Assembly (NCBI GenBank): GCA_945870465.1
Contig: CAMBSS010000019.1
Span: forward strand, 1 to 38,337
DNA length: 38,337 nucleotides
Source of the DNA: Bordetella parapertussis
Lineage (GTDB): Bacteria > Pseudomonadota > Gammaproteobacteria > Burkholderiales > SG8-41
Direction: 5' to 3'
A model generated the notes under the pieces. It searched no databases. It saw only the letters and a program-made list of their open reading frames with translations, and had not been told where the DNA came from. The position numbers were made by a program, and so were the translations under genes. Below, in pieces: positions 7,063 through 15,583 of this stretch; the stretch's first letter is position 1; every line of letters begins with the position of its first letter.

Positions 7063-8028
7063 ATGAGCCCGCTACGCCTGCCCGTATTTGCCGCGCTACT
7101 TGTCATCACTTCCAGCACCGCGCACGCGGCCTTTCCCGAAAGAGCGTTGCGCATCATCGTACCGTACGCGCCGGGCGGCAATATCGATATCACGGCTCGC
7201 ACCATCGCGCCAGGAATGTCCGAGGCTCTCGGCCAGCAAGTCGTGATAGACAACCGCGGCGGCGCCGGCGGCACGCTCGGCACCGAGATCGGCGCCAAGG
7301 CCGCGCCCGACGGTTATACGCTGACGCTTGGTTCCACCGGCACGCTGTCGACTGCACCGCCGCTCTACCCCAAGCTCGGCTACGATCCGGTCAAGGATTT
7401 CGCCACAACGTCGCTGGTATCCAATGTGCCCCTGGTGCTGGAACTGCACCCGTCGATTCCGGTGAAGAGCGTCAAGGAATTCATCGCGCTCGCCAAAACG
7501 CGCCCCGGAAAAATCACCATGGGCTCCTCGGGGGCCGGCACCACCAATCACCTGAGCGGCGAGCTCTTTCAGAGCGCAACCGGCACCCGCTTCATCCACA
7601 TCCCTTACAAAGGCAGCGGCCCCGGCCTGATCGACCTGATGGGCGGCCAGATCGATATTTTCTTCGACCAGTTGTCGGCCTCCATCGGCTACATACAAGC
7701 GGGCCGCTTGCGCGCGCTGGCGGTGACAACGATCAAGCGCGCGACGGCGATGCCCGAGCTGCCGACCATAGCCGAATCCGGAATTCCGGGTTTCGACTCC
7801 AGTACATGGACGGGCATTATCATGCCGGTGGCAACACCGCCGGACGTCGTGATGAAAGTACATGCCGCGCTGATCAAAACATTGCGCATCAAAGCGACGC
7901 GCGACGCTTTTGCGCGTCTGGGCGCCGAAACGCTCGAAAGCACCCCCGAGGAATTCGCGCGCTTCGTGCGCGACGACCTCGCCAAATGGAGCAAGGTCGT
8001 GCGCGATGCCAACATCAAGCTTGAGTAG
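7063..8028 (+). CDS. Bug/TctC-family periplasmic solute-binding protein
   Basis: A 321-residue tripartite tricarboxylate transporter binding protein. A signal peptide ends around THAAFPERA. Family hallmarks are LRIIVPYAPGGNIDITARTIAPGM, GQQVVIDNRGGAGGTLGTEIGAKAAPDGYTL, HIPYKGSGPGLIDLMGGQID and the ALAVTT segment. GGAGGAG lies just before the ATG at 7063. It is convergent with the LeuD-like gene, with the stops 19 bases apart. The TctA/TctB membrane genes lie about 6 kb away on the other strand, and the protein probably feeds them. Carboxylate ligands are typical; the exact one is unknown. Confidence 0.92.
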   Translation: MSPLRLPVFAALLVITSSTAHAAFPERALRIIVPYAPGGNIDITARTIAPGMSEALGQQVVIDNRGGAGGTLGTEIGAKAAPDGYTLTLGSTGTLSTAPPLYPKLGYDPVKDFATTSLVSNVPLVLELHPSIPVKSVKEFIALAKTRPGKITMGSSGAGTTNHLSGELFQSATGTRFIHIPYKGSGPGLIDLMGGQIDIFFDQLSASIGYIQAGRLRALAVTTIKRATAMPELPTIAESGIPGFDSSTWTGIIMPVATPPDVVMKVHAALIKTLRIKATRDAFARLGAETLESTPEEFARFVRDDLAKWSKVVRDANIKLE

Positions 8029-8054
8029 CGCGACGTTGCGGCGACGTCAGCGCT
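8027..8054. terminator. candidate bidirectional terminator hairpin
   Basis: AGCGCGACGT pairs with ACGTCAGCGCT across a 7-base loop, giving about 10 bp with one bulged A. It spans both convergent stop codons. There is no T-run on either side, so intrinsic termination is not certain. Confidence 0.4.
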
Positions 8055-8664
8055 TCTCAGCGTAAAGCCACGGCCGCTCCGCGCGATACTCAGCCTCGAA
8101 TTCCTCGATCCGGGAGCGGTACTCCTGGGTGCGCGCCACGTCGTCCAATCCTTCCAGCAAACACTTTTTACGCACCGGGTGGATCTCGAAGCGGTGCACC
8201 CGCCCCGCCGGATCGGTCACGGTCTGTTCTTGCAGATCGACCGTGACAGTCGCGCCCGGCCGGTCCCGCAACTGCGCGCGTATCGACGCCACCTCCGCTT
8301 CCGGCAACACGACCGGCAGCAAACCGTTCTTGCTGCAGTTGTTCGCGTGGATATCGCCGAAACTCGGCGCAATCACGCAGCGGATGCCGAATTCGTACAA
8401 GGCGTAGACAGCGCTTTCGCGCGATGACCCGCAGCCCCAGTTGCGGTTGGCGACGATGATGGCCGCGCTGCGAAAGGGCTCGACGTTGAGCAGGAACTCC
8501 TTCTCGGTGCCGTCCGCGTTGAAACGCCGGTCGTGGAACAGGACTTGCGCGTACTGCGGGCCGCGCGGAACTTTATTAAAGCGGGTCGGACACAACTGGT
8601 TGGTATCCACGTTCGCCTCGTCGATAGGCGCAGCAATCGCCGTGATAGTGGTAAACGGCTGCAT
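8047..8664 (-). CDS. leuD: aconitase-family small subunit (3-isopropylmalate dehydratase LeuD type)
   Basis: A 205-residue swivel-domain subunit. NRNWGCGSSRESAVYALYEFG, followed by CVIAPSFGDIHANNCSKNG, is the family signature with the substrate-phosphate-binding region. It pairs with the LeuC-type subunit encoded 2 bases upstream. In leucine synthesis it moves the hydroxyl of isopropylmalate. Here the neighbours are a carboxylate transporter and catabolic-type enzymes, with no leuA or canonical leuB, so a related hydroxy-acid isomerase or hydratase role is equally possible. Confidence 0.88.
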   Translation of the reverse strand: MQPFTTITAIAAPIDEANVDTNQLCPTRFNKVPRGPQYAQVLFHDRRFNADGTEKEFLLNVEPFRSAAIIVANRNWGCGSSRESAVYALYEFGIRCVIAPSFGDIHANNCSKNGLLPVVLPEAEVASIRAQLRDRPGATVTVDLQEQTVTDPAGRVHRFEIHPVRKKCLLEGLDDVARTQEYRSRIEEFEAEYRAERPWLYAEKR

Positions 8665-8666
8665 CG

Positions 8667-10076
8667 TCAGCCTTTCTTTGCGAGTTCGCGCACGTCGGTC
8701 AGGTGGCCGGTCAAGGCTGCAGCAGCGGCCATCGCCGGACTCACCAGGTGTGTTCTGCCGCCGGTTCCCTGACGCCCTTTGAAATTACGATTGGACGTCG
8801 ATGCGCACCTCTCGCCAGGCTGTAACTGATCGCCGTTGATAGCGGTGCACAGAGAGCAACCCGGATCGCGCCATTCGAAACCAGCGGCGGTAAAGATGCG
8901 GTCCAGCCCTTCCTGCTCGGCCTGGCGCTGCACCGTGCGTGAACCCGGCACTACCCACGCCGTCACCTTCGCGCGGCCAAGTTTGGCGACGGCTGCCGCC
9001 GCGCGTATATCCTCGATACGGCTGTTGGTGCACGACCCGATGAAAACCCGGTCCACGGCGATATCGGAAAGCCGGGTGCCCGGTTGCAGCGCCATGTAGT
9101 CGAGCGCCGCGCGGATTTCCGCACCTTGAGTCGTATTCGCCGCATCGCGAGGATCGGGCACGCAGCCGTTGATGGGCAATGCGTGTTCGGGACTCGTTCC
9201 CCAAGTCACCATGGGGGCGAGTTGCGCTGCATCCAGCTGCACTGTCTGGTCGAATTTCGCGGCTGCATCGCTCGGCAATCGGGTCCATACAGCCATCGCC
9301 TCGTCCCATGCCTTGCCGGCCGGCGCATACGGCCGGTCCGCAAGATAAGCATACGTCGTGGCGTCGGGCGCTATCATGCCGGCGCGCCCGCCCGCCTCTA
9401 TCGACATATTGCAGACCGTCATGCGCGCTTCCATGCTCATCGCCGCGATAGTCGAACCTGCATACTCGATTACGTGGCCGGTGGCGCCGCCCGCACCTAT
9501 TTTGGCGATGATCGCGAGTATCACGTCTTTCGCCGTGACGCCAAAGCCCAGTTCCCCGTCGATGTTGATCCGCATGGTCTTTGGTTTGCGCTGCCAGATG
9601 CTCTGCGTCGCCATCACGTGCATCATCTCCGAAGCACCCACGCCGAAAGCGAGGCAGCCGAACGCGCCGTGCGTGGACGTATGGGAATCGGCGCCGACTA
9701 TGAAAAGACCCGGCTGCGTGATGCCCAGTTCGGGCGGCACGATATGCAATATGCCCTGCTGCGGATCATCGATGCCGAAGAGCCTGACGCCGTGCTCTGC
9801 AGAATTGGCTGCGAGCTTGATCACCATGTTGCGGATTTCGGGGTTGGCAATTCCTTGCACGCCGCGCTCGCGCCCGCTGGTCGGCACGTAATGATCGTTG
9901 AACGCAAAAACCTGGCGCGGCCGGAATACCGCACGCTGCTGCGCGGCGAGCGCCGCGAAAGAGTGTGACGAGCCTTCGTGGATCAGCGCGCGGTCGACAT
10001 ACAGCAGCAGTTCGCCTGCTTCCTCGGCGACCGTGTGGCGCGCCCAGATTTTGTCGAACATCGTTTGTACGCTCAT
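8667..10076 (-). CDS. leuC: aconitase-family large subunit (3-isopropylmalate dehydratase LeuC type)
   Basis: A 469-residue Fe-S hydro-lyase. The three 4Fe-4S cysteines are visible as VFIGSCTNSRIEDI and RDPGCSLCTAINGD, and the substrate-binding stretch STSNRNFKGRQG follows. HTSTHGAFGCLAFGVGASEMMHV is also conserved. It starts ATGAGCGTACAAACG, which fits the usual LeuC N-terminus (MFDKIWARH). The LeuD-type gene follows after 2 bases. The family includes isopropylmalate, homoaconitate and methylsuccinate-type enzymes; the cluster suggests it may not be the biosynthetic enzyme. Confidence 0.9.
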   Translation of the reverse strand: MSVQTMFDKIWARHTVAEEAGELLLYVDRALIHEGSSHSFAALAAQQRAVFRPRQVFAFNDHYVPTSGRERGVQGIANPEIRNMVIKLAANSAEHGVRLFGIDDPQQGILHIVPPELGITQPGLFIVGADSHTSTHGAFGCLAFGVGASEMMHVMATQSIWQRKPKTMRINIDGELGFGVTAKDVILAIIAKIGAGGATGHVIEYAGSTIAAMSMEARMTVCNMSIEAGGRAGMIAPDATTYAYLADRPYAPAGKAWDEAMAVWTRLPSDAAAKFDQTVQLDAAQLAPMVTWGTSPEHALPINGCVPDPRDAANTTQGAEIRAALDYMALQPGTRLSDIAVDRVFIGSCTNSRIEDIRAAAAVAKLGRAKVTAWVVPGSRTVQRQAEQEGLDRIFTAAGFEWRDPGCSLCTAINGDQLQPGERCASTSNRNFKGRQGTGGRTHLVSPAMAAAAALTGHLTDVRELAKKG

Positions 10077-10106
10077 CGCACGATCCCGTTCACCAACGCA
10101 CCGTCA

Positions 10107-10766
10107 TTACCGCGCGCAGCCGCCGCGGTCTTTGCCGCAAATATAGGTGATTTCGTTGGTGCCGGCCGGCAGCGGCACGATGAACATCTTGCGGTACAGC
10201 TGGTCGGGCTTGCACTGTCCGTTGGCGCTGCCGTTCACCAGCGCAGCGGTGAATACCAGGCCGCGCAGCCCGATGTGCTGACAGTCGTCGGCGACAACGC
10301 CGAAAAGCGTAATCGTGAACGAGTCGTCCGGCGAACGCACCGACTTCGAGCTGATGCACAGAAATGAAAAGTCGATTTTCTGCCCGGCCCCCGTCTTGTA
10401 GAGTTTTTCGACTGCTGCGGTATCTATGCCCCTGAAATCCGGCGCGCGGGCATAACTCGTCAGGATCTGCTCGATCAGTGCCTCGAAAATCAACTGGTCC
10501 AGAACAGCGCGGCGGTTAAATGTGCCGATTTCGTCGATGAAGGTCTCGATCTGGCCCTTGGTCGGCGTCGCGGCTGCCCCGCCCGCGATGTAGCGATAAG
10601 GGCGGATGTAATTTTCATACCACTCGATTATCGGCTCGGCATGCTTGCTTGGCACCGCTGCAGGAGCGCAATTGGGCACGGCGTGCGCCACGGCATGCCA
10701 GCACATGAACACCGCGGCCAGGAGCAGCACGCGCATCAGGGTGTAGCTTCGCCGCGCTGCAGCCAT
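10107..10766 (-). CDS. secreted protein of unknown function
   Basis: About 219 residues from the ATG at 10766, which is 10 bases after the stop of the FAA-hydrolase gene. The N-terminus MRVLLLAAVFMCWHAVAHA is a clear signal peptide, so the protein is periplasmic or secreted. At least six Cys residues in the mature part (NCAP, LCIS, DCQH, QCKP, YICGK, GCAR) suggest disulfides. I recognise no family. The ribosome site is weak and a start at an internal Met (MRVLLL) is possible. It sits inside an otherwise metabolic operon before leuC, 30 bases away, which is its oddity. Confidence 0.75.
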   Translation of the reverse strand: MAAARRSYTLMRVLLLAAVFMCWHAVAHAVPNCAPAAVPSKHAEPIIEWYENYIRPYRYIAGGAAATPTKGQIETFIDEIGTFNRRAVLDQLIFEALIEQILTSYARAPDFRGIDTAAVEKLYKTGAGQKIDFSFLCISSKSVRSPDDSFTITLFGVVADDCQHIGLRGLVFTAALVNGSANGQCKPDQLYRKMFIVPLPAGTNEITYICGKDRGGCAR

Positions 10767-10776
10767 AGCGTTTTTT

Positions 10777-11757
10777 CTAAGTCCTGGGTTCGTCAACGAC
10801 GGCATTCATCAGGGTGCCGATTTTTTCGATTTCGCATTCGATCACATCGCCCGCATTGAGGAACCACTCCGGCCGCTCCAGCGCGCCGCCACCCGGCGAG
10901 CCGGTCGAAATCACGTCACCCGGCATCAGGGTCATCTGCGATATATATGAAACCAGTTTCGGAATCGACCAGATCATCTCGCTCGTATTGCCACCTTGAC
11001 GCACTTCACCGTTTACGCGCGTGCTGAGGCGCAGGTTCATCGGGTCGTGTATTTCGACCTTGGTGACCAGCCACGGCCCCATAGGCGCAAACGTGTCGAA
11101 CGTCTTGCCCAGCAGCATATGGCCCGCCTGGCGTTCGAGATTAACCACGTCGCGCGCCGTCACGTCGTTCAAAATGGTGTAACCGGCGATGACGTCGTAG
11201 ACTTTTTCTTCCGGCACGTTCTTGCATTGCTTGCCGATCACCACTGCCAGTTCGGTTTCGCAATCGAGCTGGTGGGTCGCGTGCGGCTTCAGGATATCGC
11301 GTCCGGGGCCGACTATGCAGGACGGAACCTTGATGAAACCGGCCGGCACCAGTCCGGACTGCTTGCCTGCGTTCTTGGTGTAATTCGGATAATTGCGCCC
11401 GATGCCGATGATTTTGCTGCCGCGCACCGGCGCGTAAAGCCGGCAATCGGCCAACGGTAAAAACAGTTCATGCCCGGTCAGGCCCAGCGCCTGTGGCTCG
11501 GATTTCACGAGGTCCGACAGCCAGCCGTATGCTTCGGACAGCGCTTCCCACGCCGGCGCGCCGACGTGCAGGAACTGCGCGATATAGCCCGGCAGAAAAA
11601 TCGCCGCGAGCTCGCGTCCTTTGGCGTTGCCGATCTCGTCGATCAGGTAGCGAGCGTAACCGGCGCGCAAGTCCGCCACAATGTCGTTGCCGACCAGCAC
11701 GCCGAGGCGCGCCTGCGACGCTTTTTCGCCTTTACGGCTGTAGCGCATTATTTTCAT
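10777..11757 (-). CDS. fumarylacetoacetate hydrolase-family protein
   Basis: 326 residues. The C-terminal FAH domain shows KIIGIGRNYPNYTKN, the metal-ligand region DCETELAVVIGKQCKNV, ILNDVTARD, the GKTFDTFAPMGPWLV motif, and PGDVISTGSPGG. Members hydrolyse or isomerise 2,4-diketo acids or acylpyruvates, or decarboxylate oxaloacetate, usually at the end of catabolic routes. The ATG at 11757 is chosen because GGGAGG lies about 6 bases upstream; an earlier start would read into the repeat. It is preceded by a repeat-filled gap of 177 bases. Confidence 0.88.
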   Translation of the reverse strand: MKIMRYSRKGEKASQARLGVLVGNDIVADLRAGYARYLIDEIGNAKGRELAAIFLPGYIAQFLHVGAPAWEALSEAYGWLSDLVKSEPQALGLTGHELFLPLADCRLYAPVRGSKIIGIGRNYPNYTKNAGKQSGLVPAGFIKVPSCIVGPGRDILKPHATHQLDCETELAVVIGKQCKNVPEEKVYDVIAGYTILNDVTARDVVNLERQAGHMLLGKTFDTFAPMGPWLVTKVEIHDPMNLRLSTRVNGEVRQGGNTSEMIWSIPKLVSYISQMTLMPGDVISTGSPGGGALERPEWFLNAGDVIECEIEKIGTLMNAVVDEPRT

Positions 11758-11785
11758 GACTTGCCTCCCATGCAACTGTCGATAC

Positions 11786-11932
11786 ACGCCAATGAACGAA
11801 GATTAACGCAGATTAACGCAGATTAAGGCAGATTAATCGCAGCGCGTGAAAAATCCGCATGGCAGGGAGTTGATAAAATCGTGAATCTGACTTTCTTGTA
11901 GCGGCGTTTATCGACGTACATCGGCAGTTCCG
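11786..11932. repeat. dispersed intergenic repeat, copy C with a 10-bp tandem array
   Basis: The left arm has AATGAACGAA followed by three and a half units of GATTAACGCA (11801-11838, the third with one change). The right arm (11899-11928) reads AGCGGCGTTTATCGACGTAC and ATCGGCAGTTCC. Both arms resemble those of copy A (GATGAACGCAGATAAA and CGTTTATCGGCGGTT), and the arms are roughly inverted relative to each other. The element fills the gap between two operon genes. Confidence 0.7.
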
Positions 11933-11934
11933 CT

Positions 11935-12993
11935 CTAAAGATTTGCGATGTGCTCCACACCCGGTTTGACTTCCCTGCGTTCGACTCTTTTCACCAGCGC
12001 ATTCATGCTCGCATGCAGCGGCGCGCGCACGCCGATCTCCTCGCCCTTGGCGGCGACGAACCCGTTGATGAAATCGGTTTCGGTGCGGCGGCCCTTGAAA
12101 ATGTCCTGCGCCATCGACGGCCGCTGCTCTTCGGAGCGCGTTTTCGACAGCTGGATCAACTGGTCGACCACTTCGGCCTTCGCATCCGCGCTGCCTTCGC
12201 CCGCGCGTGCGAGCGTCTCCGCATCCATCACCTGCACTTTTTCGAGCTGAAATCCGAGCGCCTGGCCGACGCGCACCGCCTGCCCGCCGAGCCGGATCGA
12301 GACGTCGCGCGGACCTTCACTCAGATCGCGCTGGTTGCCCGACAGACCCGTTGCCGCTGATAACCCGTTGCGCATGGAATTGATGATGAGCTTGGTCCAG
12401 CGCTCGCCCCACAGATTGGCCGTCACCTTGGAACTGTCGGCGTGCTTGAGAATATGCGCGACTTCCTCCGCGCGCGGCGTGATGCGGCCATGGACTTCGC
12501 CGACGCGATAAGTCGTGTAGCGGTCGCCGCCCATCGGCATGGTGCGCTTGACGTGTCCCGGCGCGTGGAGTTCAGAGGCCAGCAGGCTCACGATGGTGCC
12601 GAGCACCTTGCCCCAGCCGACGATGGCCGCAATGCGTTCTTCATTAATGCAGTTCTGCAGCGACACAACGTAACCGCCGGGCGCGAGGTACGGCTTGATC
12701 AGATGGGTCGCCCACTCGGTGTCATACGATTTGACGCTGATGAAAGCGATATCGATCGGCCCCTTGGCTGCAAACTGCTGCACGTCGCTGATATGCAGCG
12801 CCGGCACTTTGATCGAATGCGTCTCCTGCGGCGTCAGGCCGGTCAACTGCATGCCGTGCTGCCGGATGTATTCGACGTGCTCGGGCCACGCGTCTATCAA
12901 CGTCACGTCCTCGCCGCCGCGCGCCATCAATGCGCCGGTGTAACCGCCGATGGCGCCGGCACCCACGACTACTATGCGTTTTCCGCTGCTCAT
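11935..12993 (-). CDS. ketopantoate reductase-family (PanE/ApbA-like) oxidoreductase
   Basis: 352 residues. The N-terminal Rossmann motif is VVVGAGAIGGYTGALMARGG. The middle has the LQNCINEERIAAIVG region, and the C-terminal helical domain includes the catalytic-Lys region ERWTKLIINSMRNGLSA. The family reduces 2-keto acids such as ketopantoate with NADPH, and many members act on other substrates. It is longer than typical PanE (about 300). It lies between the dehydrogenase and FAA-hydrolase genes in a transport/catabolic operon, so pantoate synthesis is not the best guess. Confidence 0.86.
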   Translation of the reverse strand: MSSGKRIVVVGAGAIGGYTGALMARGGEDVTLIDAWPEHVEYIRQHGMQLTGLTPQETHSIKVPALHISDVQQFAAKGPIDIAFISVKSYDTEWATHLIKPYLAPGGYVVSLQNCINEERIAAIVGWGKVLGTIVSLLASELHAPGHVKRTMPMGGDRYTTYRVGEVHGRITPRAEEVAHILKHADSSKVTANLWGERWTKLIINSMRNGLSAATGLSGNQRDLSEGPRDVSIRLGGQAVRVGQALGFQLEKVQVMDAETLARAGEGSADAKAEVVDQLIQLSKTRSEEQRPSMAQDIFKGRRTETDFINGFVAAKGEEIGVRAPLHASMNALVKRVERREVKPGVEHIANL

Positions 12994-13004
12994 GCTGTTT
13001 CCCG

Positions 13005-14033
13005 CTATTTAAGTTTGTCGACGATGGCTTGCGTCATTTCGCGCGTGCCGGCCGTGCCGCCGAGATCGCGCGTCACGTGTTTTTGCTCGCTCAAAACTGC
13101 CGTCAGCGCATGGTCGATGCGATCAGCCGCCTGATTCTCGCCTATATAGCGCAACAGCATCAGCGCGGAAAGTATAAGCGACATCGGATTGGCAAGGTCT
13201 TTGCCGGCGATATCAGGCGCGCTGCCATGTACCGCTTCGAACATCGCGCAATCGGGGCCGATGTTGGCGCCGGGAGCAACACCCAGTCCACCGACCAGCC
13301 CCGCCCCCAGGTCGGAAACGATATCGCCGTACAGGTTCTGCAGCAACAGGCCGTCGAAAGTCTCGGGCTTGATGACGAGCTCCATACACAGCGCATCGAT
13401 CACGCGGCTGTCGAGCTCCATGTCCGGGTAGTCGCGCGCGACATCCTGCGCAGCCTTGAGGAACAGCCCGTCCGTCAATTTCAATACGTTTGCCTTGTGC
13501 ACCACCGTCAGCCGCTTGCGGCCGAGCTTTTTCAGGTAATCGAACGCGAAGCGCGCGATACGCTCGGACGCGCCGCGCGTAATGCGCTTGGTGGCCTCCG
13601 CCGTATCGGCATCCACCATGCGTTCGATCCCCAGATAAAGGTCCTCGGAATTCTCGCGGAAAATGATGAGATCGACATTCTCGTAGCGAGATTTCACGCC
13701 CGGATAATTCTTGATCGGCCGCACTGCCGCGTAAAAACCCAGTTCCTTGCGCAGCCCGATCGCGACGCTCGGATAGACACGGTCGCCCACCATCACCGGG
13801 TATGGATCGCCGAATGGCGTCTGCGTCGGCCCCTTCAAGGCAAGCTTGTTTTTCCTGATCGATTCGATCACGGCGTCCGGCAGCGGACGGCCCGTCTTCT
13901 CGCCGGCGCGCATGCCGGCCTCCTGCACTTCCCACTCGACATCCGCCCCTGCCGCGGTGACGACTTCGCGCGCGGATTGCGTGACCTCCGGGCCGATACC
14001 ATCGCCCGGAACCAGGGTAATACGATGCATCAA
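13005..14033 (-). CDS. NAD-type isocitrate/isopropylmalate dehydrogenase-family enzyme
   Basis: 342 residues of beta-decarboxylating dehydrogenase. It begins HRITLVPGDGIGPEV. The ENSEDLYLGIE segment is of isocitrate-dehydrogenase type, and the catalytic Lys/Asp regions VVHKANVLKLTDG and YGDIVSDLGAGL are present. HGSAPDIAGKD carries the Asp that favours NAD. The substrate loop is unusual: after LKGPTQTP comes GDPYPVMVGDRVYPSVAIGLR, longer than the common loop and lacking the usual Asn after the Ser. The substrate may be isocitrate, isopropylmalate, homoisocitrate, tartrate or another 3-substituted malate. It lies just after tctA in the same operon. Confidence 0.86.
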   Translation of the reverse strand: MMHRITLVPGDGIGPEVTQSAREVVTAAGADVEWEVQEAGMRAGEKTGRPLPDAVIESIRKNKLALKGPTQTPFGDPYPVMVGDRVYPSVAIGLRKELGFYAAVRPIKNYPGVKSRYENVDLIIFRENSEDLYLGIERMVDADTAEATKRITRGASERIARFAFDYLKKLGRKRLTVVHKANVLKLTDGLFLKAAQDVARDYPDMELDSRVIDALCMELVIKPETFDGLLLQNLYGDIVSDLGAGLVGGLGVAPGANIGPDCAMFEAVHGSAPDIAGKDLANPMSLILSALMLLRYIGENQAADRIDHALTAVLSEQKHVTRDLGGTAGTREMTQAIVDKLK

Positions 14034-14063
14034 CGAACCTTTCGAAATTAAACGAAGCGCTGC

Positions 14064-15575
14064 CTACGACTCGAGATTTTCGGAGCCTTCTTTGAGTTTC
14101 CTCAGGCGCGGCAGCACTACCGGCAGCACCAGCATCACGACCGCCAGTATCAGCAGCGTGATGCTTATCCCGCTGCCGATGAAGATTTTCGGGTCTGCGC
14201 CGGATATCGTCATCGCCTGCCGGAACGACTGCTCCATGATGCCGCCGAGCACGAGCGCTAGCACCATGGGCGCCAGCGGAATATCGATTTTTCGGAACAG
14301 GTAGCCGATGACGCCGAACATCAGCGCCATCTGCAGCTCGAGCGTATTGCCGTTGATCGAGTAAACGCCGATCGCGGAGATCGCCAATATCAGCGCGAGC
14401 AGGATACCGGTCGGGATGTAGAGGATGCGCACGAATATCCCGATCAGCGGCAGGTTGAGGATCAGCAGCATGATGTTGCCGATATACATGCTGTCGACCA
14501 GGCCCCACACCAGATCAGGACGCTTCTCGAACAGCAGCGGTCCCGGTTGTATGCCATACATGATGAAAGCGCCCATCAGCACCGCAGTCGCGCCCGATCC
14601 GGGTATGCCCAGCGTCAGCAAAGGCACCATCGCGCCACAAGTCGCCGCATTGTTCGCCGCTTCGGGGCCTGCCACGCCTTCTATCATGCCGGTGCCGAAT
14701 TTTTCCGGATGTTTGGACACGCGTTTTTCCACCGTGTACGACAACATGGTCGCTATGGTCGCGCCCGCCCCCGGCAGCACGCCCTTGAAAAAGCCGATCA
14801 GTCCGCCACGAATGATGGGCATGATGGAACGACGCCACTCTTCGCGCGTCAGCCACAGCCTGCCCTTCAGCCGGATAATCTCCGCCTTGCCCTTGATATG
14901 TTCCTCGAGGTTGCTGAACACTTCGCCGATGGCGAACATGCCGACGACCACGATCAGGAAACCCACGCCGTCCTGCAACTCAGGCACGCCCATGGTGTAA
15001 CGCGGCTGGCCACTTTGCAGATCGATGCCGATGGTTGCGATCATCAGGCCCAGCACGGTCGAGATGATCCCCTTCGCCGCCGATTTGCCGGTGAGCGATG
15101 ACACCGCCGCCAGCGCGAACAGCATCAGGCAGAAATACTCAGCGGGCCCGAACTTCAGCGCGATCGCTGCGAGCGGAACCGCCAGCAGCGTCAGCGCGAC
15201 GATACCGAACGTGCCCGCGAGAAAAGACGCGATCGCCGACACCGCCAGCGCCGCGCCGGCGCGGCCGTTCTTCGCCATCTGGTAACCGTCGAGCGCGGTC
15301 ATTACAGAAGACGCTTCGCCCGGTGTGTTGATCAGAATAGACGTGGTCGATCCACCATACATAGCGCCGTAATAAATTCCCGCCATCATGATCAGCGCGG
15401 AAGTCGGGTCCATGCCGAAGGTAATCGGAATCAGGAGCCCGATGCCGGCTGCCGGCCCGATGCCGGGCAGGATGCCGATGATGGTGCCCATGAAACAGCC
15501 GAGGAAGGTGTACCACAGGTTGATCGGCATCAACGCGACGTTGAAACCATTAATGATGTGACCGAAAGTGTCCAT
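14064..15575 (-). CDS. tctA: TctA-family membrane subunit of a tripartite tricarboxylate transporter
   Basis: 503 residues with about 10-12 membrane spans. Family signatures are GILPGIGPAAGIGLLIP, GAMYGGSTTSILINTPGEASSV near the N-terminus and GVLPGAGATIATMLSYTVEK in the second half. It couples solute uptake to an ion gradient with TctB and a Bug protein. The ATG at 15575 is preferred over an upstream start because GGCGGAG precedes it and MDTFGHIINGF is family-like. It begins 8 bases after the tctB stop. Confidence 0.92.
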   Translation of the reverse strand: MDTFGHIINGFNVALMPINLWYTFLGCFMGTIIGILPGIGPAAGIGLLIPITFGMDPTSALIMMAGIYYGAMYGGSTTSILINTPGEASSVMTALDGYQMAKNGRAGAALAVSAIASFLAGTFGIVALTLLAVPLAAIALKFGPAEYFCLMLFALAAVSSLTGKSAAKGIISTVLGLMIATIGIDLQSGQPRYTMGVPELQDGVGFLIVVVGMFAIGEVFSNLEEHIKGKAEIIRLKGRLWLTREEWRRSIMPIIRGGLIGFFKGVLPGAGATIATMLSYTVEKRVSKHPEKFGTGMIEGVAGPEAANNAATCGAMVPLLTLGIPGSGATAVLMGAFIMYGIQPGPLLFEKRPDLVWGLVDSMYIGNIMLLILNLPLIGIFVRILYIPTGILLALILAISAIGVYSINGNTLELQMALMFGVIGYLFRKIDIPLAPMVLALVLGGIMEQSFRQAMTISGADPKIFIGSGISITLLILAVVMLVLPVVLPRLRKLKEGSENLES

Positions 15576-15583
15576 AGCTCCGC

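Noticed and set aside
12930..14051. Plus-strand frame of 373 codons opposite the isocitrate-dehydrogenase-like gene
   Set aside because: Antisense shadow with a composition rich in Arg and His and no motif.
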